Below are positions 6,495 through 13,698 of a stretch of DNA of 13,738 nt, one piece after another. The position numbers and the translations under genes are program-made. The stretch spans positions 1 through 13,738 of the forward strand of contig DASUPK010000197.1 in assembly GCA_036276255.1 (NCBI GenBank). The letters are read 5' to 3'. Within the stretch, counting starts at the first letter, position 1; each line of letters opens with the position of its first letter. The notes beneath the pieces are model-generated. The model was not told where the DNA came from. It saw only the letters and a program-made list of their open reading frames with translations, and searched no databases. This DNA comes from DASUPK01 sp036276255 (GTDB taxonomy: Bacteria > Actinomycetota > Thermoleophilia > Solirubrobacterales > 70-9).

Positions 6495-7703
6495 ATGGCG
6501 GCAACCGCTTCGAAGAGGGCGGGCGACGAGGGCGCCGCGAGCGCTGACGTCATCCGCACCACCGTGGTTCTCCCCGCGTACAACGAGGGCGCGGCGCTTC
6601 CGCACGTCCTCGACGAGCTCGGGGAGTACCTGGACAACTCCTACGAGGTCCTGGTGGTGGACGACGGCTCGAACGACGACACGGCCGACGTCGCCGAGCG
6701 CTACCCGGTCCGCCTGATCAAGCACAAGTCGAACCGGGGCAAGGGCGTCGCGATCCGCACGGGAATCGCCGAGGCGCAGGGCGAGAACGTCGTGATCATG
6801 GACGCCGACGCGACCTACCCGGTGCCGGCAATCAAGGAGATGGTCGAGCTGCTCGACGAGAACGACCTAGTCCGGGGAATCCGGGAGTCCGAGCCCGAGT
6901 CGATGCCGGTCGTCAACCGCTTCGGGAACTGGCTCTTCAACAAGCTGCTCGCGATCAGTCACGGCCTGGAGGGGGCCGACCAGCTCACTGGCCTCTACGC
7001 GATCCGGCGCTCGGAGGCGGTCCGCCTCGGCACCGAGGCGCGCGGCTTCGACATCGAGACCGAGATCGGCATCAAGGCGAAGGCCCGCGGCCTGCGGGAG
7101 GCGGAGATCCCGATCTCCTATCTGCCGCGGGTCGGGGAGAAGAAGCTGAGCCCATGGAAGGACGGACTGCGGATCCTGGGCCGCGTGATCGTGCTCCTGC
7201 TGATCTACAACCCGACGGCGACTTTCATCCTGCCGGGGCTGACCCTGATGGGGATCACCATCACCGGCGCGATCGTGCTGGCCATCACCGGGCCGGTGAA
7301 GACCTTCTTCCTCGGCCTCGACATAAACAGCTTCATCGTCGTGACACTCGGCGTGCTGGCCGCCTTCCAATTGACGATCTTCGGGGTCGCCGCCGCCCTC
7401 TACGGGGTCGAGGCGGGCAAGGAGCCGCCCCGCTGGCTGCTGCGCGTGATCTCGGTGCGGTTCCGGCTCGGTGTTGCGGGTCTGGGGATGGTGCTGATGG
7501 TGGGCTCGTTCGCCAAGCTGATCCAGCTCACCATCCAGTGGGCGGGCAACAACGTCTTCACCGACACCCGGGCGCTGGTCCTCTCCACCAGCTTCCTTGT
7601 CCTCGGCCTGCAGATGCTCTCGGCCACGCTCTTCATCTCGATCTTCAGCGGCCGGATCAGCCGTCTCGCCGAGGAGGGCTCCTCCAACTGGTCTCGGTCG
7701 TAG
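6495..7703 (+). CDS. DPM1-like polyprenyl-phosphate glycosyltransferase with membrane segments
   Basis: Family 2 glycosyltransferase of 402 residues. The catalytic half has VVLPAYNEGAALPHVL (24-39), VDDGSNDDT (55-63), MDADATYP (102-109) for metal and donor binding, and DQLTGLYAIRR (162-172), the acceptor-side motif seen in dolichyl-phosphate mannose synthase and similar enzymes. It is followed by about four hydrophobic segments (roughly 237-266, 278-304, 325-347, 360-384), as in bacterial polyprenyl-phosphate sugar synthases. By family, it would transfer a sugar from a nucleotide donor to a polyprenyl phosphate on the inner face of the membrane, making a donor for GT-C enzymes such as the one encoded at 8748. 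The stop at 7701-7703 lies inside the start of the next gene. Confidence 0.88.
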   Translation: MAATASKRAGDEGAASADVIRTTVVLPAYNEGAALPHVLDELGEYLDNSYEVLVVDDGSNDDTADVAERYPVRLIKHKSNRGKGVAIRTGIAEAQGENVVIMDADATYPVPAIKEMVELLDENDLVRGIRESEPESMPVVNRFGNWLFNKLLAISHGLEGADQLTGLYAIRRSEAVRLGTEARGFDIETEIGIKAKARGLREAEIPISYLPRVGEKKLSPWKDGLRILGRVIVLLLIYNPTATFILPGLTLMGITITGAIVLAITGPVKTFFLGLDINSFIVVTLGVLAAFQLTIFGVAAALYGVEAGKEPPRWLLRVISVRFRLGVAGLGMVLMVGSFAKLIQLTIQWAGNNVFTDTRALVLSTSFLVLGLQMLSATLFISIFSGRISRLAEEGSSNWSRS

Positions 7704-8701
7704 TCGTCAACTACAACGGGGCGGAGTGCCTGGAGGGGTCCGTCCGCGCCGTGCTGGACCAGTCCGGCGACCAGCATGTCGAGGTGCTGGTCGTGGACAA
7801 CGCCTCTTCTGACGACAGCGCCGCGATCGCAGAGCGGCTGGCCGACGAGCACGACGGGGTGCGCCTGCTGCGCTCCCCGACCAACCGCGGCTACGCCGGA
7901 GCCGTCAACTTCGCCCTGCCCGAGGCGCGCGGTGACTACGTCGCCGTCCTCAACATGGACGTGGTCGCCGGCTCGAACTGGCTCGACCCGCTGGTCGGGC
8001 TGCTGGAGGCAAACCCGGCCGCCGGCGTCGCCTGCCCGCTGATCCTGCTCGAGTCCGATCCCGGCCGGATCATGGCCGCGGGGCAGAACCTCAACAAGAG
8101 TGGGCTGGGGTTCAACCGCTGGCTCGGCAAGTCTCGCGAGATCGCCGGCACCGACGCCTTCCAGGTGACGGGGCTGCACGGCGCCGCCTTCGTCGTCCGC
8201 AGGGCCGTGCTCGAGCACCTCGGCGGCTGGGATGAGACCGGCTTCCTCTACTTCGAGGACGTCGAGCTCTCCTGGCTGCTGCGCATCAGTGGCAGCGAGA
8301 TCTGGTGCGAGCCCGCCTCCACGGTCGCCCACGACTACCACCTGTCGATGTTCCCCCACAAGCTGTTCCTGCTCGAGCGCAATCGCTGGAGGATGCTGCT
8401 CGCCGACCTCCGCGGGCGCACCCGCCTGGCGATCTCGCCGCTGCTGGCCCTCAGCGAGCTGATGACGTGGGGCTACTGCCTGCTGCGGGGGCCGAAGTTC
8501 CTCCGGGCCAAGTGGCGAAGCTACGGCTGGGTGCGAGCGAACCGGGCCGAGATCCGCGCCCGCCGTGAGCAGGTCGACTCCGTCAGGCAGCAGTCCGACT
8601 GGGCGGTGCTGCGCGGGCTGCGCTGGGGCTATCCGCTCGACCAGTTCCTGACGCTCGGACGCGAGCGTGGAGAGTCCACGCGGGACCGCATCGGTGCCTA
8701 G
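7688..8701 (+). CDS. Rhamnosyltransferase-like family 2 glycosyltransferase, probable CTG start
   Basis: GT-A glycosyltransferase of about 337 residues resembling WbbL-type rhamnosyltransferases. It begins VSVVVVNYNGAE, then shows VDNASSDDS (36-44), RGYAGAVNFAL (67-77), LNMDVV (88-93) in place of DxD, and GFLYFEDVELSWLLR (185-199), the acidic motif of this group. No ATG, GTG or TTG lies where the protein should begin: the nearest upstream in-frame candidate is GTG 7538, 165 bases inside the previous gene and adding 50 residues without family character, and GTG 7751 would remove the first beta strand. CTG 7688 gives a perfect family N-terminus and overlaps the previous gene by 16 bases, suggesting coupled initiation. 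With RmlC nearby, a dTDP-rhamnose donor is plausible but unproven. Confidence 0.85.
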   Translation: MVSVVVVNYNGAECLEGSVRAVLDQSGDQHVEVLVVDNASSDDSAAIAERLADEHDGVRLLRSPTNRGYAGAVNFALPEARGDYVAVLNMDVVAGSNWLDPLVGLLEANPAAGVACPLILLESDPGRIMAAGQNLNKSGLGFNRWLGKSREIAGTDAFQVTGLHGAAFVVRRAVLEHLGGWDETGFLYFEDVELSWLLRISGSEIWCEPASTVAHDYHLSMFPHKLFLLERNRWRMLLADLRGRTRLAISPLLALSELMTWGYCLLRGPKFLRAKWRSYGWVRANRAEIRARREQVDSVRQQSDWAVLRGLRWGYPLDQFLTLGRERGESTRDRIGA

Positions 8702-8730
8702 CCCTTAGCTCACCTTTCCCGCCGACTCCA

Positions 8731-8736
8731 TATCCT
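8731..8736 (+). promoter_or_regulatory. -10 box for the large membrane protein
   Basis: TATCCT, the same hexamer as at 6479, ends 11 bases before GTG 8748 in the 46-base gap after the rhamnosyltransferase-like gene. No Shine-Dalgarno sequence is visible. Confidence 0.55.
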
Positions 8737-8747
8737 TCCCGGCTCCC

Positions 8748-11198
8748 GTGGGCGCCTTCGCTGGAACCTACGTAATCGCAGGGGTGATCCTGCTCTCGTC
8801 CCTGCTGGTCGGCCGGGCGCTTCTGCTCGCGCTCGGCCGCAGACGGGCCTGCTTCCTCGAGGGGGCCGTGGGCTTCGCCACCCTGATCCTGGTCTGCACG
8901 GTCGCCATCCGGCTGCCGGGCGACGAGGCGACCTCGATCGCCTGCTGCGCCATCCTGCTCGTCGCCTCGATCGTCTTCCTGCTCGTCCGCTCGGAGTCGG
9001 TGCTCGGCCCCGCGGTCGGCCTCGCCATCCCGGTCGCGGTGCTCACGACGCTGCTCGCCTCCTTCCCCTTCATCGCGAGCGGCCACATCGGCATCCCGGG
9101 CGTGGGCCTCAACAACGACATGGCCATGCACCTGGTGGATGTCGACTACCTCGTCGACCCGAGCAGGCCCACGCCACAGAGCGTGATCAACGGCTACCCG
9201 CTCGGTCCGCACAGCCTGGTCGGGACGGTGGTCAGCGTGTTCGGCACGCAGCCGCTCTACGGCTGGCTCGGGCTGTTGGTCGCGGTGCCGGTGCTCACCG
9301 GGATCACCGCGCTCGGCGGGCTGCGCGAGCTGCCCGGCTGGCGCCGCCTGCTCGGCGCGGCGCTGGTCGCGTTCGCCTACCTGTCGGCCTCGTCCCTCGG
9401 CGTCGCCGGGTTCAAGGAGCTGATCGCCGGCATGTTCCTGATCGCCTTCGCCCTCGGGTTACGGGAGATCGAGCGCGAGCCGGAGGGCCGCATCGCGATC
9501 GTGATCGGCCTGGCGCTGATCACCGCCGCGATGGTCCCCGTCTACAGCCTGCCCGGTGTGGCCTGGCTCGCCGGGACCGCCGGCCTCTGGCTGGTGGCCC
9601 AGCTGCTTCGCATCCGCACTGAGAAGGGTGCGGACGGCGTCCGCGAGGTGGTGCGCGGTTCGATGCGGATCGTCATCCCCGCGGCGATCGTCCTCGTCCT
9701 CGTCTTCCTGACGCAGCTTCCGAAGGTGATCGACTTCATCAATTCGGGCTCGATCGGGAATGTCGCGGACACCAACAGCAAGCTGCGCTACGTCGTCTCC
9801 CCTCTGGAGACGCTGGGCGTCTGGCCCAGCGGGAGCTGGCTGCTCGGGACCCACGACGTATCCCACTACTGGATCTTCGGCCTGATCGGCATAGCCGGCG
9901 CTCTCATCGGATTCGCCTGGTGGGTCGCGAAGCGCGACTACGCGGTCCCGGCAGCGGTCCTCACGGGGCTGATCGTCTGGCTGGGCACCAAGTACGTGGA
10001 GAACGGAGGCCTCTACATCCTCGCCAAGGCGGTGGTGGTCCCGGCCTCGGTGGTGATGCTGATGGTGGTGGCGGCGCTGCTCTCGCCCGGAGGCGGCTGG
10101 CCGAAGAGAATGTTCGCGGTCGTCTTCATCGCCATGGCCGGCTATTCGAGCTTCCTGGCGCTCCGCGACGCGGTGATCTCGCCGGACGACCGGCTGCAGG
10201 AGCTGAGCGAGTTCCAGCATGAGGTGGCGGGGCAGAAGGTCCTGTCGCTGACCAGCGACCGCTTTTCCGACTACGGCCTGCGGACCGCGGAGGTCTCGAG
10301 CCCCGCGTTCAACGCCGAGATCAGGGTGCCCTCCGCGGTGACCAAGAGCCAGCGCCTGCCGATCGACTTCGACTCGGTCCCGGCGCGGGTCCTCAACCAG
10401 TTCCCCTATGTGGTCACCACCAGCGCGATCTACCAGAGCCAGCCGCCGCCAGGCTGGACACTGGTCGACTCGACGGAGTCGTACAAGCTCTGGAAGCGGA
10501 CCGGGACCACTCCGCCGATCGCGAATCTCTACGAGGAGGCGCGCCCCGGACGCGTGCTGCGCTGCAACCGGCCCAAGCTGGCGCCGTTCGCGCGCGCGGG
10601 GGGAGAGGCGCTCACCTGGCAGCCCCGGACGGTGATCGCGAAGCGCCTCTACTGGAAGGCCGGCGGTCACGCCGGCGCCCTCAGCGAGGGCGGAGTGGCG
10701 GCTACGAAGAGCGCGCCGGTCGACAACCAGCTGGCCCCCGGTCAGACGGCGAACCAGACGATCACCCTGCCGGCCGGGAAGTGGGAGCTCTCCCTCCAGT
10801 ACGTCAGCCCGGTGACGGGCGTGACGGTGAGGGCGCCGGGCCTCGACGTGCATCTGCCCGCGGGCGTCGACGCCGCGATCCCCTACCGCCCTGACCAGGG
10901 TCCGTACTGGCCGGTCGGCGAGCTGATGAGCCAGGGCGGCCCCGTCACGGTCAGTGTCACCGCTGACGACGTCAACACCTTCCAGTCGCTGATCGGCGTC
11001 GACGCGCCGGCCGTGATCGGCAACCTGACGGCGGTCAACCCGGACGGGTTCATCAAGGTCCCGACCGCCCAGGCCTGCGGGCTGTTCGTGGACAAGCTGA
11101 TCGGCGTCAATCAGCTCACCCAAACGAGGCAGCAGGGCCAGGCTGAGTCGCAGCACGGCCAGCAGCCGCAGGGCAAGAAGAAGTCCAGCGGGAAGTAG
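8748..11198 (+). CDS. Large multi-pass membrane protein, putative GT-C glycosyltransferase
   Basis: Integral membrane protein of 816 residues. I see about 13 hydrophobic segments between residues 6 and 474, followed by a large hydrophilic region to the C-terminus. The first long loop after four segments carries LNNDMAMHLVDVDYL (121-135), with Asp124 and His128 placed like the catalytic acidic motif in the first extracytoplasmic loop of GT-C enzymes. GT-C enzymes take sugars from polyprenyl-phosphate donors outside the membrane. Residues 630-770 look beta-rich and could bind glycan; the last 30 residues are Gln, Lys and Ser-rich. GTG 8748 is chosen because it follows a -10 box and begins right before the first membrane helix. 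The DPM1-like gene upstream may make its donor. No family name can be assigned with certainty. Confidence 0.8.
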   Translation: MGAFAGTYVIAGVILLSSLLVGRALLLALGRRRACFLEGAVGFATLILVCTVAIRLPGDEATSIACCAILLVASIVFLLVRSESVLGPAVGLAIPVAVLTTLLASFPFIASGHIGIPGVGLNNDMAMHLVDVDYLVDPSRPTPQSVINGYPLGPHSLVGTVVSVFGTQPLYGWLGLLVAVPVLTGITALGGLRELPGWRRLLGAALVAFAYLSASSLGVAGFKELIAGMFLIAFALGLREIEREPEGRIAIVIGLALITAAMVPVYSLPGVAWLAGTAGLWLVAQLLRIRTEKGADGVREVVRGSMRIVIPAAIVLVLVFLTQLPKVIDFINSGSIGNVADTNSKLRYVVSPLETLGVWPSGSWLLGTHDVSHYWIFGLIGIAGALIGFAWWVAKRDYAVPAAVLTGLIVWLGTKYVENGGLYILAKAVVVPASVVMLMVVAALLSPGGGWPKRMFAVVFIAMAGYSSFLALRDAVISPDDRLQELSEFQHEVAGQKVLSLTSDRFSDYGLRTAEVSSPAFNAEIRVPSAVTKSQRLPIDFDSVPARVLNQFPYVVTTSAIYQSQPPPGWTLVDSTESYKLWKRTGTTPPIANLYEEARPGRVLRCNRPKLAPFARAGGEALTWQPRTVIAKRLYWKAGGHAGALSEGGVAATKSAPVDNQLAPGQTANQTITLPAGKWELSLQYVSPVTGVTVRAPGLDVHLPAGVDAAIPYRPDQGPYWPVGELMSQGGPVTVSVTADDVNTFQSLIGVDAPAVIGNLTAVNPDGFIKVPTAQACGLFVDKLIGVNQLTQTRQQGQAESQHGQQPQGKKKSSGK

Positions 11199-11207
11199 TG
11201 CCCTCCC

Positions 11208-11213
11208 TACACT
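11208..11213 (+). promoter_or_regulatory. -10 box for the UDP-sugar dehydrogenase
   Basis: TACACT ends exactly 7 bases before ATG 11221, so the transcript should start at the start codon. It sits in the 22-base gap after the membrane protein gene. Confidence 0.6.
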
Positions 11214-11220
11214 GGCGCCC

Positions 11221-12468
11221 ATGAGAGTCGGAGTGGTTGGGCTCGGATATGTCGGGCTCCCGCTGGCCGTGGCCTTCGCCGAGGAGGGCCACGACGTGGT
11301 GGGCCTGGACGCCGACCCGCGCAAGGTCGACGCCCTCTCGGAGGGCCGAAGCTACATCGAGGACGTCTCGTCCGAGCGCCTCGCCGCGCTCGGCGAGAAG
11401 CTGACGGCCACCAGCCGCTATCCGGACATGAGCGCCTGCGACGCGGTGATCATCTGCGTCCCCACCCCGCTCACAAATTCGCGCGAGCCGGACCTGAGCT
11501 ACGTGGTGGACGCCGCGACCTCGCTCGCCGCCGTACTGCAGAAGGGCCAGCTGATCGTGCTCGAGTCGACCACCTACCCGGGCACGACCCGCGAGCGGCT
11601 GCGGCCGATCCTCGAGGAGTCGGGCCTCGCCGCAGGGAAGGACTTCCACCTAGCCTTCTCGCCCGAGCGGATCGACCCGGGCCGCACCGACTACACGATC
11701 CGCACCACGCCCAAGGTGGTCGGGGGCATCAGCGAGGCGTCGACGAAGCGCGCCGTCGAGCTCTACTCCCTCGTCTGCGACGAGGTCCTCGAGGTCAGCA
11801 GCCCCGACGCGGCCGAGCTCTCCAAGCTCCTCGAGAACATCTTCCGGTCGGTCAACATCGCGCTCGTCAACGAGATGGCGATGCTCTGCGAGCGGCTCGG
11901 GATCGACGTCTGGGAGGTGATCGACGCGGCCTCCTCCAAGCCCTTCGGCTTCATGCGCTTCGACCCGGGCCCGGGCATGGGCGGGCACTGCCTGCCGGTC
12001 GACCCCTTCTACCTCTCCTACAAGGCGCGGGAGCACGACTTCTACACCGAGTTCATCGAGCTCGCCGGAAAGATCAACCAGAACCAGCCGCACTGGTGCG
12101 TCCGCCGGATCGAACGCGCCCTGAACGGCGTGGGCAAGGCGACGAGAGGCGCGAAGGTCGTCCTGCTCGGCGTCTCCTACAAGGCCGGCGTCGGTGACAT
12201 CCGCGAGTCGCCGGCGCTCAAGATCATCCGCCTGCTGCGCGACCTCGGGGCCGACGTCTCCTACCACGACCCCCATGTGCCGGAGCTGCAGGACCTCGAG
12301 CTGAGCTCCGCCCCGCTCGACGAGTCGCTGTCGTCCGCCGACCTCGTCTGCATCATCACCGCGCATCCCACGATCGACTACCAACAGGTTGTGGAGGACT
12401 CGTCGCTCGTGATCGATTTCCGCGGAGTGACCCGCGGGATCGAGGCGTCGAACCTGGTCCGTCTCTAG
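11221..12468 (+). CDS. UDP-N-acetylhexosamine 6-dehydrogenase (nucleotide sugar dehydrogenase)
   Basis: NAD-dependent dehydrogenase of 415 residues that oxidises C6 of a UDP-sugar to a uronic acid in two steps. The N-terminal Rossmann fold has VGLGYVGLPLA (6-16) with GxGxxG. The substrate region has VPTPL (80-84), STTYPGTT (116-123) and SPERIDPG (147-154), then the central helix AELSKLLENIFRSVNIALVNE (198-218) and the catalytic loop GMGGHCLPVDP (252-262) with nucleophile Cys257. GVSYKAGVGDIRESP (317-331) marks the C-terminal domain. SPERIDPG, GGHCLPVDP and the overall length fit WbpA/WecC-type enzymes acting on UDP-GlcNAc or UDP-ManNAc better than UDP-glucose dehydrogenases, but I cannot choose between them. 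It would supply an acidic sugar to the surface glycan. Confidence 0.93.
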   Translation: MRVGVVGLGYVGLPLAVAFAEEGHDVVGLDADPRKVDALSEGRSYIEDVSSERLAALGEKLTATSRYPDMSACDAVIICVPTPLTNSREPDLSYVVDAATSLAAVLQKGQLIVLESTTYPGTTRERLRPILEESGLAAGKDFHLAFSPERIDPGRTDYTIRTTPKVVGGISEASTKRAVELYSLVCDEVLEVSSPDAAELSKLLENIFRSVNIALVNEMAMLCERLGIDVWEVIDAASSKPFGFMRFDPGPGMGGHCLPVDPFYLSYKAREHDFYTEFIELAGKINQNQPHWCVRRIERALNGVGKATRGAKVVLLGVSYKAGVGDIRESPALKIIRLLRDLGADVSYHDPHVPELQDLELSSAPLDESLSSADLVCIITAHPTIDYQQVVEDSSLVIDFRGVTRGIEASNLVRL

Positions 12469-12494
12469 CGGCCACCAGGCCGCCCCCTTTCGGA

Positions 12495-12513
12495 GCGGCG
12501 GCGAAGCCGCCGC
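12495..12513 (+). terminator. GC-rich hairpin after the UDP-sugar dehydrogenase
   Basis: A perfect 8-bp stem (GCGGCGGC with GCCGCCGC) closes a GAA loop, 26 bases after the dehydrogenase stop. No T run follows, so it is at best an atypical terminator or an mRNA 3'-end stabiliser. It shares the core GGCGAAGCC with the direct repeat downstream and may be part of the same repeat family. Confidence 0.4.
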
Positions 12514-12535
12514 GACTTGGGCTGGGCGGCCGCCC

Positions 12536-12561
12536 GTGGCCGCGGTCAGATGGCGAAGCCG
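12536..12561 (+). repeat. Short direct repeat, copy 1
   Basis: A 26-base sequence (GTGGCCGCG, six variable bases, then TGGCGAAGCCG) recurs at 12614-12639 with 24 of 26 identical positions, 78 bases downstream. It includes ATGGCGAAGCC, which would encode Met-Ala-Lys-Pro in the same frame as the protease start. Confidence 0.6.
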
Positions 12562-12613
12562 GATCTAACCAACCCTGTTCAGGGACCCTCAACCGACATG
12601 CAGGGCGGGGCTT

Positions 12614-12639
12614 GTGGCCGCGATCTGATGGCGAAGCCG
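12614..12639 (+). repeat. Short direct repeat, copy 2, carrying the likely protease start
   Basis: Second copy of the 26-base repeat, differing from copy 1 at two bases in the middle. Its ATG (12628-12630) is the best start for the secreted protease. Flanking sequences of the copies are unrelated, so this is not a simple 78-base tandem duplication. Confidence 0.6.
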
Positions 12640-13445
12640 TGGAACACTGCCGCACTTCTCGCGCTATGCGGCGCCGTCCTGGTGCTGGCACCCGGTGCGG
12701 GGGGAACATCGCCGCGCATCGTCGGCGGCGGCAAGGCCAACCCAGCCGGCTGGCAGTTCGCGGTCGCGCTCACGCAGAGGCGCCGCTTCATCTGCAGCGG
12801 CTCGTTGATCGCCCCGACCAAGGTGCTGACGGCGGCCCACTGCGTGAAGACCGGCAAGCGCCGGCAGCTGTCGGTGCTGGCGGGCAGCCCCTGGATCACG
12901 CCCCAGAGGCGCAGGCCGCGGATCAGGGTGACCGCCGTCGCGATCGACCCGGCCTACAACGGGCACAAGGGATCCCACGATTTCTCCGTGCTGACGCTGG
13001 CGAGCTCGCCCGACGCGCAGCCGATCGCCCCCGCCACGCCGGCGGAGTCCAAGGCGGCCACCCGGCCGGGGAGCATCGTCCGCTCCGCCGGCTGGGGCAC
13101 CCGCAGCGCCGGGGGCTTCAACGTCGCCCGCCGGCTGAAGACGACCAAGGAGCGGATCTACCCGGCCCGCAAGTGCGACCGCGAATACGGCAAGTCGCTC
13201 GGCTTTCAGCAGGCCTCGATGATCTGCGCCCTCGGCAAGCCATCGGCCGGATCCGCAGCCGCCTCCCGTACCGCACCACATCATGCGAGGGCGACTGTGG
13301 CGGCCCGCTGGTCGCCGGCACGCCGGCCGGTCCCCGCCTGATCGGAGCCGTCAGCGCGGGCGTCTTCCCCTGCGGCCTGGGCGGTGCCAGCATCTATGCC
13401 CGGGTCGCCGACCGGCTCGGGTTCATCGAGCGGGCGATCGGCTAG
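12628..13445 (+). CDS. Secreted trypsin-fold (S1) protease, Cys at the catalytic Ser position, one frameshift
   Basis: Chymotrypsin-fold protease, about 272 residues if the frame is repaired. ATG 12628 gives a clean signal peptide (MAKPW, hydrophobic AALLALCGAVLVLAP, then AGG), so export is likely. RIVGG (30-34) is the usual activation site, LTAAHC holds His71, HDFSVLTL holds Asp118, and disulfide pairs C56-C72, C183-C200 and C220-C249 match trypsin. The nucleophile motif GDSGGP reads GDCGGP (Cys224, TGT at 13296-13298). The S1-pocket base residue is Thr218, so trypsin-like specificity is not expected. The frame changes near 13240: SMICALGKP is in frame 1, IGRIRSRLPYRTTSCEGDCGGPL onward is in frame 3, and one missing C repairs it. 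Either a decaying gene, an assembly error, or a real Cys variant. No -10 box is seen at the expected distance. Confidence 0.82.
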
Positions 13446-13454
13446 GCGGCCTAG
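13442..13454 (+). other. Small inverted repeat at the protease stop codon
   Basis: CTAGG, CGG loop, CCTAG forms a 5-bp stem that includes the protease TAG stop. Two more TAG codons follow in the same frame (13452 and 13470). No T run follows, so a terminator role is doubtful. Confidence 0.25.
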
Positions 13455-13472
13455 GGACCCGGGCCGGCGTAG

Positions 13473-13598
13473 CCGCGGTCGGTCGACTACGACTCGTTCG
13501 CCCGGCTGCTCACCGGCGCCTACACCCACCCACTGGAGCGGCCGCTGCTCCTCTCATTGATCCAGATGCTCTGGGAACGTCTACGAAAGCTGCTTAGA
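13473..13598 (+). other. Coding-like stretch without a start, possible gene remnant
   Basis: After the last of three TAG codons, this frame stays open and reads VDYDSFARLLTGAYTHPLER, then PLLLSLIQMLWERLRKLL, before entering the tRNA. The first two dozen codons end almost only in G or C, like real genes here, then the bias fades. There is no start codon in the GC-biased part and no family I recognise. It may be the tail of a decayed gene beside the tRNA, or chance in GC-rich DNA. Confidence 0.2.
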
Positions 13599-13671
13599 AG
13601 CCCAGGGCCGGGCTCGAACCGGCGACCTCATCTTTACGAGAGATGTGCTCTACCAACTGAGCTACCTGGGC
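13599..13671 (-). tRNA. tRNA-Thr (anticodon CGT)
   Basis: A complete 73-nt cloverleaf on the minus strand. The acceptor stem GCCCAGG/CCTGGGC pairs perfectly, the D arm is GCTC/GAGC with AGTTGGTA loop, the anticodon stem CATCT/AGATG closes the loop CTCGTAA, and the T arm GCCGG/CCGGC encloses TTCGAGC. The anticodon CGT reads ACG threonine codons. CCA is not encoded; the discriminator base is T, as is usual for bacterial tRNA-Thr isoacceptors with variable discriminators. Transcription probably starts from TACAAT at 13689-13694 on the minus strand. Confidence 0.95.
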
Positions 13672-13688
13672 GCGTCTGCGCAGCGGCG

Positions 13689-13694
13689 ATTGTA
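13689..13694 (-). promoter_or_regulatory. -10 box for tRNA-Thr
   Basis: Minus-strand TACAAT matches TAnnnT and is near the bacterial consensus TATAAT. It ends 17 bases before the mature tRNA 5' end, leaving a short leader for RNase P. It overlaps the plus-strand box at 13693-13698. Confidence 0.6.
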
Positions 13695-13698
13695 AGGT
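13693..13698 (+). promoter_or_regulatory. -10 box for the gene starting at 13707
   Basis: TAAGGT ends 8 bases before GTG 13707, the leaderless spacing seen across this window. It shares two base pairs with the tRNA -10 box on the other strand. Confidence 0.5.

Noticed and set aside
7154..7687. Upstream extension of the rhamnosyltransferase-like frame over the DPM1-like gene.
   Set aside because: The translation is Pro and Arg-rich and without family character, and the other frame encodes clear membrane helices, so the extension is not coding.
9459..11324. A 621-codon open frame on the minus strand antisense to the large membrane protein.
   Set aside because: Its translation is rich in Arg, Asp and Gly without domains or membrane segments, as expected of an antisense shadow in GC-rich DNA; the plus strand gives an obvious membrane protein.
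12495..12513. Standard rho-independent terminator.
   Set aside because: The stem is good but no T run follows, so it is listed only as a low-confidence terminator-like hairpin.
12517..12627. TTG 12517, ATG 12550 or ATG 12598 as protease start.
   Set aside because: Each would put a non-hydrophobic stretch before the signal peptide and include repeat DNA; ATG 12628 gives a canonical signal peptide.
12536..12639. CRISPR array from the repeated 26-mer.
   Set aside because: Only two copies, 52 bases between them, no further units and no cas genes in view.
13599..13671. Reading the open plus-strand frame through the tRNA as one gene continuing to the end of the window.
   Set aside because: The cloverleaf is perfect in every stem, so this DNA is a tRNA gene; the open frame across it is chance.
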